NCBI GenBank assembly: GCA_946623875.1
Contig: CAMORO010000002.1
Coordinates: forward strand, 21,476 to 85,475
DNA from: an uncultured Lachnospiraceae bacterium
GTDB taxonomy: Bacteria; Bacillota; Clostridia; Lachnospirales; Lachnospiraceae
Length of the DNA stretch: 64,000 nt
Direction: 5' to 3'
Part shown: one piece after another, positions 9,566 to 19,019 of the stretch
How the letters are laid out: the number at the start of each line of letters is the position of its first letter
How positions within the stretch are numbered: position 1 is the first letter of the stretch
Notes under the pieces: generated by a model
The model's input: only the letters and a program-made list of their open reading frames with translations
The model's database searches: none
Told to the model about the DNA's origin: nothing
Position numbers and translations under genes: made by a program

Positions 9566-12448
9566 TTGCTTGCGGATATTAAGGAATGGATAAAAAATGT
9601 TATATTTTCTCGGCTTTTTCTGCTCACTTTAATTATAGGAGCTTTGTTTTTTGTACTCGTACAGAAGCTCTTTGTTCTTCAGATCATAAACGGAGAAGAT
9701 TATCTTAACAATTTCACGCTGACGATCAAGAAGGAAATATCACTTCCGGGCGCACGCGGCAACATATACGACCGTAACGGGAATCTGCTCGCATACAATG
9801 AACTGGCCTATTCGGTTACCATAGAAGATAATTATGAGGCGACCTCGGATAAAAATCTTCTTCTTAACGATACAATAATAAGGACTGTTAATATAATCGA
9901 GAGCTGCGGTGACGAGGTAAACAACGATTTCAAGATAATAATTAACAGGTTCGGACATTATGAGTATGTCGTTTCCGATACCAGACTGCTTCGTTTCCTT
10001 GCGGATGTTTACGGTCATGCCAAGCTTGATGAACTGACTGAAGAGGAACGTAATTCCACTGCGATCGATGTCATAAGGTACCTCTGTTCCAAGGAAAGAT
10101 ATCAGATAGGCACAATGCAAAAAAACGAAGATGGGGAAGATGAATTCTTACCCATGCAGGGATACTCGGAAGAGGAGATCCTTAAGATCATCACTGTCCG
10201 CTTTGCGATGAGCACGAACAGCTATCAGAAATATCTGTCCACGGTTATTGCATCCCAGGTAAGCCGGGAAACTGTTGCGGCGATCATGGAGTGCTCAAAT
10301 GAACTGCAGGGTGTCAGCATTGCGGAGAATATGCTGAGACGATACAATGATACACAGTATTTTGCTCATATTATAGGATATGTCGGAAATGCATCCACCG
10401 AGGATCTTGAAGAGCTGTCTGCGTCGACAAGCCATGAATATGATATGACGGATATTGTAGGTAAAGCCGGCATTGAAAAGACAATGGAGGACTATCTTCA
10501 GGGGAAAAAAGGGCGTGACGTTGTATTTACAGATAACGTCGGAAAGATCCTTGAAACAGATTCCCATGAGGATCCGGTTGCCGGTCAGGATGTATATCTT
10601 TCAATCGACTCGGATCTTCAGAAGGCTGTCTACAATATGCTCGAGCAGAAGCTGGCCGGAATACTTGTGACCAAGATAATAAACATGAAGGAATACAATA
10701 ACAGTGAAGTCAAATCTTCCAAAATGATGATCCCCATAGATGATGTTTATTATGCACTGGTCAACAACAACGTGATCGATATAAATAAGTTTTCCGAACC
10801 GAATGCCCATACATACGAAAAACAGGTATATGCCTCATTCGTGAACAGGCAGGCGGAAGTGCTGGATACGCTTAGGGATGAGCTTCTGAACACAGGCACC
10901 CCATATGATCAGTTAAACAAAGAGAAGCAGGTATATGAGAGTTATATAGTTACCAGACTTATGTCATCATCCGTAGGTATCCTGAAGAGTGATCTGGTGG
11001 ACAGAGACGATAAAACATATATAAACTGGACGATAAAGGAAACAATCAGTCTGAAGGAGTATCTGAATTACTGCCTCGCCAGGAACTGGATAGATATTTC
11101 CAAATTTCACACAGACAGCACATATTCAGACACCTCCGAGATGTATGTACAGCTTGTGGATTATATACTGAATGACCTTAAGGAGGATATCGGATTCTCC
11201 AAAAGGATATACAGATATATGATCAAGGACAGCAGGGTGACAGGCAAGGAACTGTGTCTTATTATGTTTGAGCAGCGTGTTATTTACGGTACCTCGGCCG
11301 AAAAAGAAGCTCTTGAAACGGGAGTGAGAACACCTTATGATTTTATTATAAATAAAATATCAAACATTGAACTGACACCCGCACAGCTCGCGCTGGATCC
11401 ATGCTCGGGTTCCTGTGTTGTATTGAGTACCACGGGAGAAGTCCTTGCCTGTGTTTCATATCCGGGCTACAACAACAACCGTCTTACAAATACCATAGAT
11501 GCCGATTATTATGCCGAACTGATGAATGACCTTTCAAGTCCGATGTACAATCATGCCACACAGCAGATGACTGCTCCCGGTTCCACTTTTAAGATGGTAA
11601 CCGCAATAACGGGACTTGAAAGCGGTATGATAAACCTGGGAGAGTCATTAACATGCCACGGAACATATGAAATAGAGTCACTTAATCTTGAAAAAACCTG
11701 CTGGGTATATCCCGGAGCACACGGGAATCTGGATGTTACACATGCGATCGAGAATTCATGCAACAGCTTTTTCTATGAAGTCGGCTACAGGCTTGCAACA
11801 AACCTTTACCGTTCCACATATTCGGAAACCGCAGGTCTTGAAAAGCTGCGCATATATGCGGATCAATTCGGTCTGACTGAGAAAACGGGCATTGAAATGG
11901 AAGAGAATGAACCTCAATTCTCGGATACTCTGCCTATCGACTCGGCCATCGGACAGGGTAGTCACAACTATACCACAATAGGTCTTGCCCGATATGTTGA
12001 CGCGATCGCAAACAGGGGAACATGCTACGAGCTTACACTTATTGATGCCATAAAGGACAGTGAAGGTAATACGGTCAGGGATTATACTCCTGCCGTAAGA
12101 AATACAGTTGAAGTGCCGGGTGAATACTGGGATGCGGTACAGTACGGCATGCGACTTGTTGTTAATAAAACAGAAGCCTTCAAGCATTTTCCCATTAACG
12201 TTGCCGGCAAGACAGGAACAGCGCAGACTTCCACTTCACGTACAAACCATGCCCTGTTTGTGGGCTTTGCACCGTATGAGAAACCGGAGATAGCCGTATC
12301 CGTCCGTATTGCCTACGGATACACTTCGGCAAATGCGGCATCTCTTGCAAGTGATGTCATGAAATACTATTTCGAACTTGAAGATAAGAGTGAGCTGATA
12401 AACGGTATAGCAAATGTTGATGAGAGTCAGGAAGTCATCGAAGACTGA
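9566..12448 (+). CDS. mrdA: penicillin-binding protein 2 (class B transpeptidase) with large internal insertion
   Basis: LPGARGNIYDRNGNLLAYN, GSTFKM, SCN (ENSCNSFF), GKTGTAQ; TTG start. Confidence 0.92.
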   Translation: MLADIKEWIKNVIFSRLFLLTLIIGALFFVLVQKLFVLQIINGEDYLNNFTLTIKKEISLPGARGNIYDRNGNLLAYNELAYSVTIEDNYEATSDKNLLLNDTIIRTVNIIESCGDEVNNDFKIIINRFGHYEYVVSDTRLLRFLADVYGHAKLDELTEEERNSTAIDVIRYLCSKERYQIGTMQKNEDGEDEFLPMQGYSEEEILKIITVRFAMSTNSYQKYLSTVIASQVSRETVAAIMECSNELQGVSIAENMLRRYNDTQYFAHIIGYVGNASTEDLEELSASTSHEYDMTDIVGKAGIEKTMEDYLQGKKGRDVVFTDNVGKILETDSHEDPVAGQDVYLSIDSDLQKAVYNMLEQKLAGILVTKIINMKEYNNSEVKSSKMMIPIDDVYYALVNNNVIDINKFSEPNAHTYEKQVYASFVNRQAEVLDTLRDELLNTGTPYDQLNKEKQVYESYIVTRLMSSSVGILKSDLVDRDDKTYINWTIKETISLKEYLNYCLARNWIDISKFHTDSTYSDTSEMYVQLVDYILNDLKEDIGFSKRIYRYMIKDSRVTGKELCLIMFEQRVIYGTSAEKEALETGVRTPYDFIINKISNIELTPAQLALDPCSGSCVVLSTTGEVLACVSYPGYNNNRLTNTIDADYYAELMNDLSSPMYNHATQQMTAPGSTFKMVTAITGLESGMINLGESLTCHGTYEIESLNLEKTCWVYPGAHGNLDVTHAIENSCNSFFYEVGYRLATNLYRSTYSETAGLEKLRIYADQFGLTEKTGIEMEENEPQFSDTLPIDSAIGQGSHNYTTIGLARYVDAIANRGTCYELTLIDAIKDSEGNTVRDYTPAVRNTVEVPGEYWDAVQYGMRLVVNKTEAFKHFPINVAGKTGTAQTSTSRTNHALFVGFAPYEKPEIAVSVRIAYGYTSANAASLASDVMKYYFELEDKSELINGIANVDESQEVIED

Positions 12449-12510
12449 TTTAGTATTATGATAACGTATATATCAAAACAGTGAACTGCAGATCGGGAGA
12501 GTGAATCAAT

Positions 12511-13182
12511 ATGAAAAACACGGTAATGATAAAGAGTTTTCAGCACGGAATACGGGTACAGCTTGATCCGGATGCGGATTTTAAGTCTATTTACAGTGAA
12601 CTTATAGAGAAATTCAATGCTTCGGCCAAATTCTTCGGCAAAGCCAAGCTCGTCATCTCCTTTGAGGGGAGAGATCTTAATGATGAAGAAGAGGAATTTC
12701 TTGTAAACTGCATTACTGAAAACACGGACATAACTGTATCCTGTATAATCGGCAGGGATGAAATGAGCGACATGCTGTATGTAAAGGCTGCCAACAGCTT
12801 TTCACAGAACAGTAATTCACATCCCGGACAGTTCTATAAGGGAAGTATAAAGGCCGGCGAAAGTCTTGAAACCGATTCAAGTCTGATCATACTCGGGGAT
12901 GTGAACAACGGAGCTCACGTCAGTGCTTCCGGTAACATAGTAATACTCGGAACACTGTACGGAAATGTACATGCAGGGTGTTTTGGGGATGAAAAGAGCT
13001 TTGTGGCTGCGCTTGACATCAAACCGACAGAGGTTAAGATAGCCGACTGTTCCGAGATGATGACGGAAAAGAGCGGTCTGTTCCTTAAAAACAAGGCGGT
13101 TCCAAAGATACTGTATATAGACAACGGGAAGATAATGGCTAAGGTTATTAAAACCGATACACTGAACAATCTTCCTTTTTAA
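12511..13182 (+). CDS. minC: septum site-determining protein MinC
   Basis: N-terminal MinC-like domain and C-terminal beta-helix SLIILGDVNNGAHVSASGNIVILGTLYGNVHAG. Confidence 0.88.
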   Translation: MKNTVMIKSFQHGIRVQLDPDADFKSIYSELIEKFNASAKFFGKAKLVISFEGRDLNDEEEEFLVNCITENTDITVSCIIGRDEMSDMLYVKAANSFSQNSNSHPGQFYKGSIKAGESLETDSSLIILGDVNNGAHVSASGNIVILGTLYGNVHAGCFGDEKSFVAALDIKPTEVKIADCSEMMTEKSGLFLKNKAVPKILYIDNGKIMAKVIKTDTLNNLPF

Positions 13183-13192
13183 GAGGTTTTAT

Positions 13193-14326
13193 ATGGATCT
13201 GATAAGAGCATTTTCAAATTACAGTATAAAGAAATACAATTTTTTCCTGGTATTGCTGTCAATTGCCATATCCATAGTCGGTATACTTCTTATCGGAAGT
13301 GCGAAGGCTGACCTTGTAAGCCATCAGCTTCAGGGACTTATAATCGGTTTCGTTTTAATGCTGGTCGTTTCATTGATCGATTACCACTTCATACTTAAGT
13401 TTTACTGGCTGGAATATGTTCTTGCAATAGCGCTTCTTATGGCCGTTTATTTCTTCGGTGACAAGGGTGGAGGAGCTGCAAGATGGTTTATTTTGTTCGG
13501 AATCAGGTTTCAGCCCTCCGAGCTTGTAAAAATATTATTGATTTTATTCTATGCACAGTTTATTATGAAACATAAGAATACTCTGAATACTTTCAGGATT
13601 CTTTCACTTTGTGTGATACTTATTATTCCTCCGTTCGTACTTATCTTTAAACAGCCGGATCTCTCTACGAGTATAATGATACTGGTAATATTCGGTGTGG
13701 TAATGTTTCTCGGCGGTCTGAGCTACAAAGTAATAGCCGTGGCCGCAGCTCTTGCGGTGCCGGCGGTCATTGTACTGTTAAACATGATCCTTACGCCTGG
13801 ACAGACCATTGTAAATGATTATCAGCAGAAGCGTATACTTGCCTGGATCCAGCCCGAGAAATACGCTTCCACCGAGGCATATCAGCAGCTTAATTCAATA
13901 ACCGCGATAGGTTCGGGTCAGTTGCATGGTAAGGGACTTAACAACAACGTTATAGGATCTGTTAAGAACGGTAATTTTATTTCGGAAGCACAGACAGACT
14001 TTATATTTGCCATAGCAGGGGAGGAGCTTGGCTTTGTAGGCTGTTGTGCCATTATAATCCTGTTGTTTCTCATCGTGATACAGTGTATCTGGATAGCAGT
14101 AAAGGCTCATGATCTTGCAGGCAGGCTGATAGCAGGCGGAATGGCGGGATTTATCGGGTTTCAGACATTTATAAATATTGGCGTAACCACGATGATACTT
14201 CCCAATACCGGGTTGACACTCCCGTTTGTGAGTTATGGCCAGACTTCTCTGATAACAATGTTTATAGGGATAGGTTTGGTACTGAATGTCCGTATGCAGG
14301 CCAACAATTCCATACTGTACAATTGA
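13193..14326 (+). CDS. rodA: RodA/FtsW-type SEDS glycosyltransferase
   Basis: Multi-TM, QPSELVKILLI, KQPDLSTSI, FVSYGQTSLI. Confidence 0.94.
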   Translation: MDLIRAFSNYSIKKYNFFLVLLSIAISIVGILLIGSAKADLVSHQLQGLIIGFVLMLVVSLIDYHFILKFYWLEYVLAIALLMAVYFFGDKGGGAARWFILFGIRFQPSELVKILLILFYAQFIMKHKNTLNTFRILSLCVILIIPPFVLIFKQPDLSTSIMILVIFGVVMFLGGLSYKVIAVAAALAVPAVIVLLNMILTPGQTIVNDYQQKRILAWIQPEKYASTEAYQQLNSITAIGSGQLHGKGLNNNVIGSVKNGNFISEAQTDFIFAIAGEELGFVGCCAIIILLFLIVIQCIWIAVKAHDLAGRLIAGGMAGFIGFQTFINIGVTTMILPNTGLTLPFVSYGQTSLITMFIGIGLVLNVRMQANNSILYN

Positions 14327-14360
14327 TGTACAAAGCACATAATTAAAATGGAGGTAAAGC

Positions 14361-14756
14361 ATGAATATCGGTTTGATCGCTCATGACTCTAAGAAGAAGC
14401 TTATGCAGAATTTCTGCATTGCATACAGAGGTATACTCAGCAAGAATGTTTTATATGCAACAGGTACAACCGGACGCCTTATAGAAGAAGTGACCAATCT
14501 TTCAATTCATAAATATCTGGCGGGACATCTTGGAGGAGAACAGCAGATAGGCGCACAGATCGAACACAATGAGATCGATCTTATGATATTCCTGCGTGAT
14601 CCGTTATCGCCCAAGTCACATGAGCCTGATGTCGGATACATCATAAGATTGTGTGATATTCATAATATTCCTCTTGCAACCAATCTTGCAACCGCGGAGT
14701 TACTTATCAAATCCTTAGACAGAGGGGATATGGAATGGCGTGAAATGTACAAATAG
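14361..14756 (+). CDS. mgsA: methylglyoxal synthase
   Basis: IGLIAHDSKKKLM, ATGTTGRLI, LSPKSHEPDVGYIIRLCD. Confidence 0.95.
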   Translation: MNIGLIAHDSKKKLMQNFCIAYRGILSKNVLYATGTTGRLIEEVTNLSIHKYLAGHLGGEQQIGAQIEHNEIDLMIFLRDPLSPKSHEPDVGYIIRLCDIHNIPLATNLATAELLIKSLDRGDMEWREMYK

Positions 14757-15711
14757 TCTTATCCTTACATTATGCATACTGACCTTATTCGCGCTTACGG
14801 GATGCTCTGAAACATATTTTGCGCAACCGTATGATTACAGAACACGGCAATCTGCTTTTTCCTTTGACAATGCCAGTGGTTCCGATACGGCCCCTCCTTT
14901 TGCCGCCGGTCTGTGTGTGGCTTCAGATGAGAACTCAGCAGACGGTCCTGCTTTAAACGGTGCCGTTGCGGCAGGTCTTTTTGATGTGAACGCATGCGGA
15001 ACACTTTATTCAAAAGAAGTACATGAAAGGCTTGCACCGGCTTCGCTCACCAAGGTAATGACTGCACTTGTCGCCCTTAAATACGGGCATCCGGATGATA
15101 TGATCACGGCTTCATCGGCTGTCAATATCACTGAATCGGGTGCACAGCTTGTCGGTATAAAGGAAGGCGACCGCATGAGCCTTGAGCAGGCACTTCACGG
15201 TCTTCTTATGTATTCGGGAAATGACGCAGCCGTAGTGATCGCCGAATACATTTCGGGTAATGTTGACGAGTTTTGTCTTCTTATGAATGAGGAAGCGAAC
15301 AAGCTCGGAGCTACCAACACCCATTTTGTCAATCCGCACGGCCTCTCGGCCGACGATCATTACACAACGGCATATGACCTTTACCTTATCTTTAATGAGG
15401 CAATGAAGTACGATAAGTTCAGGGAGATCATCGGCAAGAGTGAATATCAGACAACCTACAGTGACCGCGACGGGAATTCAAAGGAAATGGATATAACGAA
15501 TTCCAATCTGTATCTTACCGGAGATAAAAACATGCCTTCGGGAGTGACCGTTCTCGGTGGTAAAACAGGTACGACCAATAAGGCCGGATCATGTCTTATA
15601 CTTTTGTCGAATGATGATAAAGGAAATCCGTATATTTCGGTGATCTTAAAGGCTGCAGACAAGGATATACTGTATACTGAAATGACAACTCTGCTTGAAC
15701 AGATTCCATAG
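14740..15711 (+). CDS. D-alanyl-D-alanine carboxypeptidase (DacF-like), predicted lipoprotein
   Basis: SLTK (ASLTKVMTAL), SGN (YSGNDAA), KTGTTNKAG; lipobox LFALTGC. Confidence 0.9.
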   Translation: MKCTNSLILTLCILTLFALTGCSETYFAQPYDYRTRQSAFSFDNASGSDTAPPFAAGLCVASDENSADGPALNGAVAAGLFDVNACGTLYSKEVHERLAPASLTKVMTALVALKYGHPDDMITASSAVNITESGAQLVGIKEGDRMSLEQALHGLLMYSGNDAAVVIAEYISGNVDEFCLLMNEEANKLGATNTHFVNPHGLSADDHYTTAYDLYLIFNEAMKYDKFREIIGKSEYQTTYSDRDGNSKEMDITNSNLYLTGDKNMPSGVTVLGGKTGTTNKAGSCLILLSNDDKGNPYISVILKAADKDILYTEMTTLLEQIP

Positions 15712-15720
15712 ATATTACTG

Positions 15721-15749
15721 TTGTTTTTTGGCATGAAATAATCTATAAT
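15721..15749 (+). promoter_or_regulatory. sigma-A-like promoter TTGTTT-17-TATAAT
   Basis: ttgttt (15721-15726), 17-nt spacer, tataat (15744-15749), upstream of 15789 ORF. Confidence 0.6.
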
Positions 15750-15788
15750 TACTGTATGTAGTTATTAAATACAAAGGAGGAGATAACA

Positions 15789-16211
15789 ATGATACAATTG
15801 ATCGTTGGCGAAAAGGGTAAGGGAAAGACCAAGCATCTGCTTGAGAAGGTTAATGCATCAGCCAAGACCAGTAACGGTAATATTGTTTATCTTGACAAGA
15901 ATTCCAAACATATGTATGAACTCAACAATAAGATTCGCCTGATTAATGCATCTGAGTATCCGATTTCTTCCGAAGATGAATTCGTTGGGTTCGTTTGCGG
16001 AATTGTATCCCAGGATCACGACCTGGAACAGGTATATTTTGACAGTTTTATGGATGTGGCTTACATCAAGGATCGCACAAAGGTTGAGGATATCGTAAAG
16101 AAGCTTGATAAGATCAGTGAGCAGTTCAAGGTTGATTTTATTATTAGTGTCAGTCTTGATGCTTCCGAGCTGTCGGAATACATGCAGTCAAAGGTTATTG
16201 TATCTCTCTGA
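15789..16211 (+). CDS. small P-loop protein of unknown function
   Basis: Walker A GEKGKGKT at N-terminus; AAGGAGG RBS. Confidence 0.85.
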   Translation: MIQLIVGEKGKGKTKHLLEKVNASAKTSNGNIVYLDKNSKHMYELNNKIRLINASEYPISSEDEFVGFVCGIVSQDHDLEQVYFDSFMDVAYIKDRTKVEDIVKKLDKISEQFKVDFIISVSLDASELSEYMQSKVIVSL

Positions 16212-16313
16212 TTTGATTTAACTTTATATTCAATGTTCAAGAGCAGATTATCCTGCAATAAGGAGGGGGAATGTCCGATTCTCCCTCCTATATGCTTGTA
16301 AGGGGCAGTATAA

Positions 16314-17717
16314 GTGGCACACAAAAGAAGGACTGATAATAATAAGGTAAGAAAATACAGACCTCCTATAAATATTAATCCCGGGTTGATAATATTCGGG
16401 TTTCTTTTTGTGTATATTGTTGTTGTTATCGTATCTTATTTCAGAAGCGAGCACATAGCACCATATGAGGTTACCATGGGTTCGCTCGCCGTAAACAATA
16501 CATATCGCGGGGTGGCTCTTCGGGATGAAACGGTTGTCAGCTCCAATTTTGCGGGATATATCAATTACTATGCAAGAGAAGGTGAAAAGGTTGCAAACAA
16601 CTCGATGGTTTATACCGTTGATGCAACCGGTAAGATAAATGACCTTATCAATAATGATACAAGCGGAACGACACTGCTGAGTAAAGAGGATATGTCCGAG
16701 CTTAAGACATCGATCACGGATTTTGCGTCGGGATTTGATCCTGTCAATTACGAGGAAACCTATCACTTCAAGTTCGATATTCAGGGTACAGTACTTAAGA
16801 TAGCCAATTACAAGGTTCTTTCCGGTATCGATGCTTATAAATCCGGTGATTATTCCGATAATGTCAATTTCGGATATTCGCCGGCTTCAGGCATACTTGT
16901 TTATTCGGTTGACGGCTATGAAACACTTACCGCCGAGGATATTACAAAGGCGCTGCTTTACAACGAGGAATACGAAAAGAAACAGTTCGTAAGTAATGAC
17001 CTGATAGCTGACGGAGATCCGGCCTTTAAGATCATAACGTCGGAGGAATGGTCAATACTTATTGAGATAGATGAAGAAAAATGTCGTGAGATCGAGGATG
17101 AAAGCTATGTAAATGTAAGGTTCCTTAAGAACAATTATACTGCGTGGGCTGCTCTTTCAATACTGAGACAGGATGGTACCATATTTGCCAAGCTTGATTT
17201 CAACAATTCCATGGTGACCTTTGCAACGGACAGATTTATAGAGCTTGAGCTTATTTCGGATGCCGACGAGGGACTTAAGATACCCAATTCCGCAATTGTT
17301 GAGAAAGCATTTTATTTAATTCCCGAGGAATATCTGGCCTATGATGAGTCGGGAAATGACGAAGGATTCTACAGAGAAGCTTATCTTGAAGACGGAACAG
17401 TAACCAAGGAGTTCGTCAAGGCCACCATATATGCTTCGTATGACGGTCAGCTTTACGTGGATGATAAGGCATTTATGATCGGTGATTATATAATAAAGCC
17501 CGGTAATGATGAAAAATATCCGATAAGCAAGCAGGGTATGCTGACCGGCGTGTATAACATCAACAAGGGGTATGCCGATTTTAAACAGATCACAGTACTT
17601 TATCATAATGAGGAATATTCGATAGTCAAGTCCAATACTCAGTACGGACTTAATGTTTATGACCATATTGTTCTTAAGGGTGACACGGTTGACGCCGATG
17701 ATTTTATTTATGAATAA
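16314..17717 (+). CDS. HlyD-like membrane-anchored periplasmic adaptor family protein
   Basis: Single N-terminal TM, FAGYINYYAREGEKVANNSMVYTVD (HlyD/lipoyl-like); GTG start; upstream of yggS-sepF. Confidence 0.75.
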   Translation: MAHKRRTDNNKVRKYRPPININPGLIIFGFLFVYIVVVIVSYFRSEHIAPYEVTMGSLAVNNTYRGVALRDETVVSSNFAGYINYYAREGEKVANNSMVYTVDATGKINDLINNDTSGTTLLSKEDMSELKTSITDFASGFDPVNYEETYHFKFDIQGTVLKIANYKVLSGIDAYKSGDYSDNVNFGYSPASGILVYSVDGYETLTAEDITKALLYNEEYEKKQFVSNDLIADGDPAFKIITSEEWSILIEIDEEKCREIEDESYVNVRFLKNNYTAWAALSILRQDGTIFAKLDFNNSMVTFATDRFIELELISDADEGLKIPNSAIVEKAFYLIPEEYLAYDESGNDEGFYREAYLEDGTVTKEFVKATIYASYDGQLYVDDKAFMIGDYIIKPGNDEKYPISKQGMLTGVYNINKGYADFKQITVLYHNEEYSIVKSNTQYGLNVYDHIVLKGDTVDADDFIYE

Positions 17718-17722
17718 GAGGT

Positions 17723-18424
17723 ATGTATATGTTAAAGGATAATCTTGAAGAAGTACGCAGGAACATGGAAGCGGCAGCCCTAAGGTGCGGTCGGAGCATC
17801 GATGAAGTCACCTTGATCGCCGTCAGCAAGACAAAGCCTGCAGAGATGATAAAAGAGGTATACGATCTTGGAGTCAGGGATTTTGGTGAGAACAAGGTAC
17901 AGGAACTTGTTGATAAATATGACAGACTGCCGGATGATATCAGATGGCACCTTATAGGACACCTCCAGACAAACAAGGTTAAATATGTTATTGATAAGGC
18001 TTATCTGATACACAGTGTTGATTCCATTAAGCTTGCAAGGGAAATAAGCAAGGAAGCAGGGAAGCGTGGCATATGTGCCAATATCCTTATTGAAGTGAAC
18101 GCAGCGGGAGAGGAAAGCAAATTCGGTTTTAGTCCGGATGAGGTTATTGATGCCGTACAGGAAATAGCCAAATTGCCTTCGATTTACATAAAAGGTCTTA
18201 TGACTGTGGCACCATATGTTGCGGTCAGCGAGGAAAACAGGCAATTTTTTGTCAAAATAAAGCAATTAACTGTTGACATAATGCAAAAAAACATAGATAA
18301 TGTATCTATGGATTTTATTTCCATGGGTATGTCAGGCGATTATGAGGTCGCCATTGAAGAAGGGGCAACGTACATACGGGTGGGAACGTCCATATTTGGT
18401 GAGAGGAATTATAATATTAAATAA
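17723..18424 (+). CDS. YggS/YlmE family PLP-binding protein
   Basis: LIAVSKTKPAEMIKEVYDLGVRDFGENKVQEL, WHLIGHLQTNKVK, SMGMSGDYEVAIEEGATYIRVG. Confidence 0.95.
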   Translation: MYMLKDNLEEVRRNMEAAALRCGRSIDEVTLIAVSKTKPAEMIKEVYDLGVRDFGENKVQELVDKYDRLPDDIRWHLIGHLQTNKVKYVIDKAYLIHSVDSIKLAREISKEAGKRGICANILIEVNAAGEESKFGFSPDEVIDAVQEIAKLPSIYIKGLMTVAPYVAVSEENRQFFVKIKQLTVDIMQKNIDNVSMDFISMGMSGDYEVAIEEGATYIRVGTSIFGERNYNIK

Positions 18425-18437
18425 GGAGAGTGGGAAA

Positions 18438-18956
18438 ATGGCTTTTTTTGACAACTTACTTAAGTCGATGAAGTACAACGACGAGGATTTTGATGACGAG
18501 TACTTCGACGAAGAGGATGAGATCGAGGACACTGCGGCGCAGCGAAGATCCATCAAATCAACGACTCTTGAGGATGATTATGACAAGTCATATGGAAGGG
18601 CATCCAATAAGGTAACCTCAATAGGAGGAAGGTCGTCAGCTAAGAGCATCAGGCCAAGCGGAAATGTTAATGAGGTTTGTGTTATCAAGCCTACCAATGT
18701 AAACGATTCAAGAGAGATCACAGACACATTGCTTTCAAACAGGACAGTAGTTCTTAATGTGGAAGGGCTTGATATGGATGTTGCCCAGAGGATCATTGAT
18801 TTTACTTCCGGTTCGACCTATGCAGTCGGAGGTAATCTTCAGAAGATTTCACATTATATTTTTATAATAACCCCGAGAAATGTCGATATTTCCGGTGATT
18901 TCCAGGAGATACTTTCAGGTGCGTTTGATGTACCTGCATTAAATACCAAATATTAA
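18438..18956 (+). CDS. sepF: cell division protein SepF
   Basis: MAFFDNLLKSMKYND..., DSREITDTLLSNRTVVLNVEGLDMDVAQRIIDFTSG; RBS AAGGAG. Confidence 0.93.
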   Translation: MAFFDNLLKSMKYNDEDFDDEYFDEEDEIEDTAAQRRSIKSTTLEDDYDKSYGRASNKVTSIGGRSSAKSIRPSGNVNEVCVIKPTNVNDSREITDTLLSNRTVVLNVEGLDMDVAQRIIDFTSGSTYAVGGNLQKISHYIFIITPRNVDISGDFQEILSGAFDVPALNTKY

Positions 18957-18965
18957 TTGACTGAT

Positions 18966-19005
18966 GAAGCAACCTTTCTGCTTTTGCGGAAAGGTTGTTT
19001 TTTTT
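18966..19005 (+). terminator. Rho-independent terminator after sepF
   Basis: AACCTTTCTGC-TTTT-GCGGAAAGGTT stem followed by T8 tract. Confidence 0.85.
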
Positions 19006-19019
19006 ATGAGAGGTTTAAG

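Noticed and set aside
18300-18437. Early start for SepF ORF
   Set aside because: Lies inside yggS; canonical MAFFDNLL start at 18438 has an RBS
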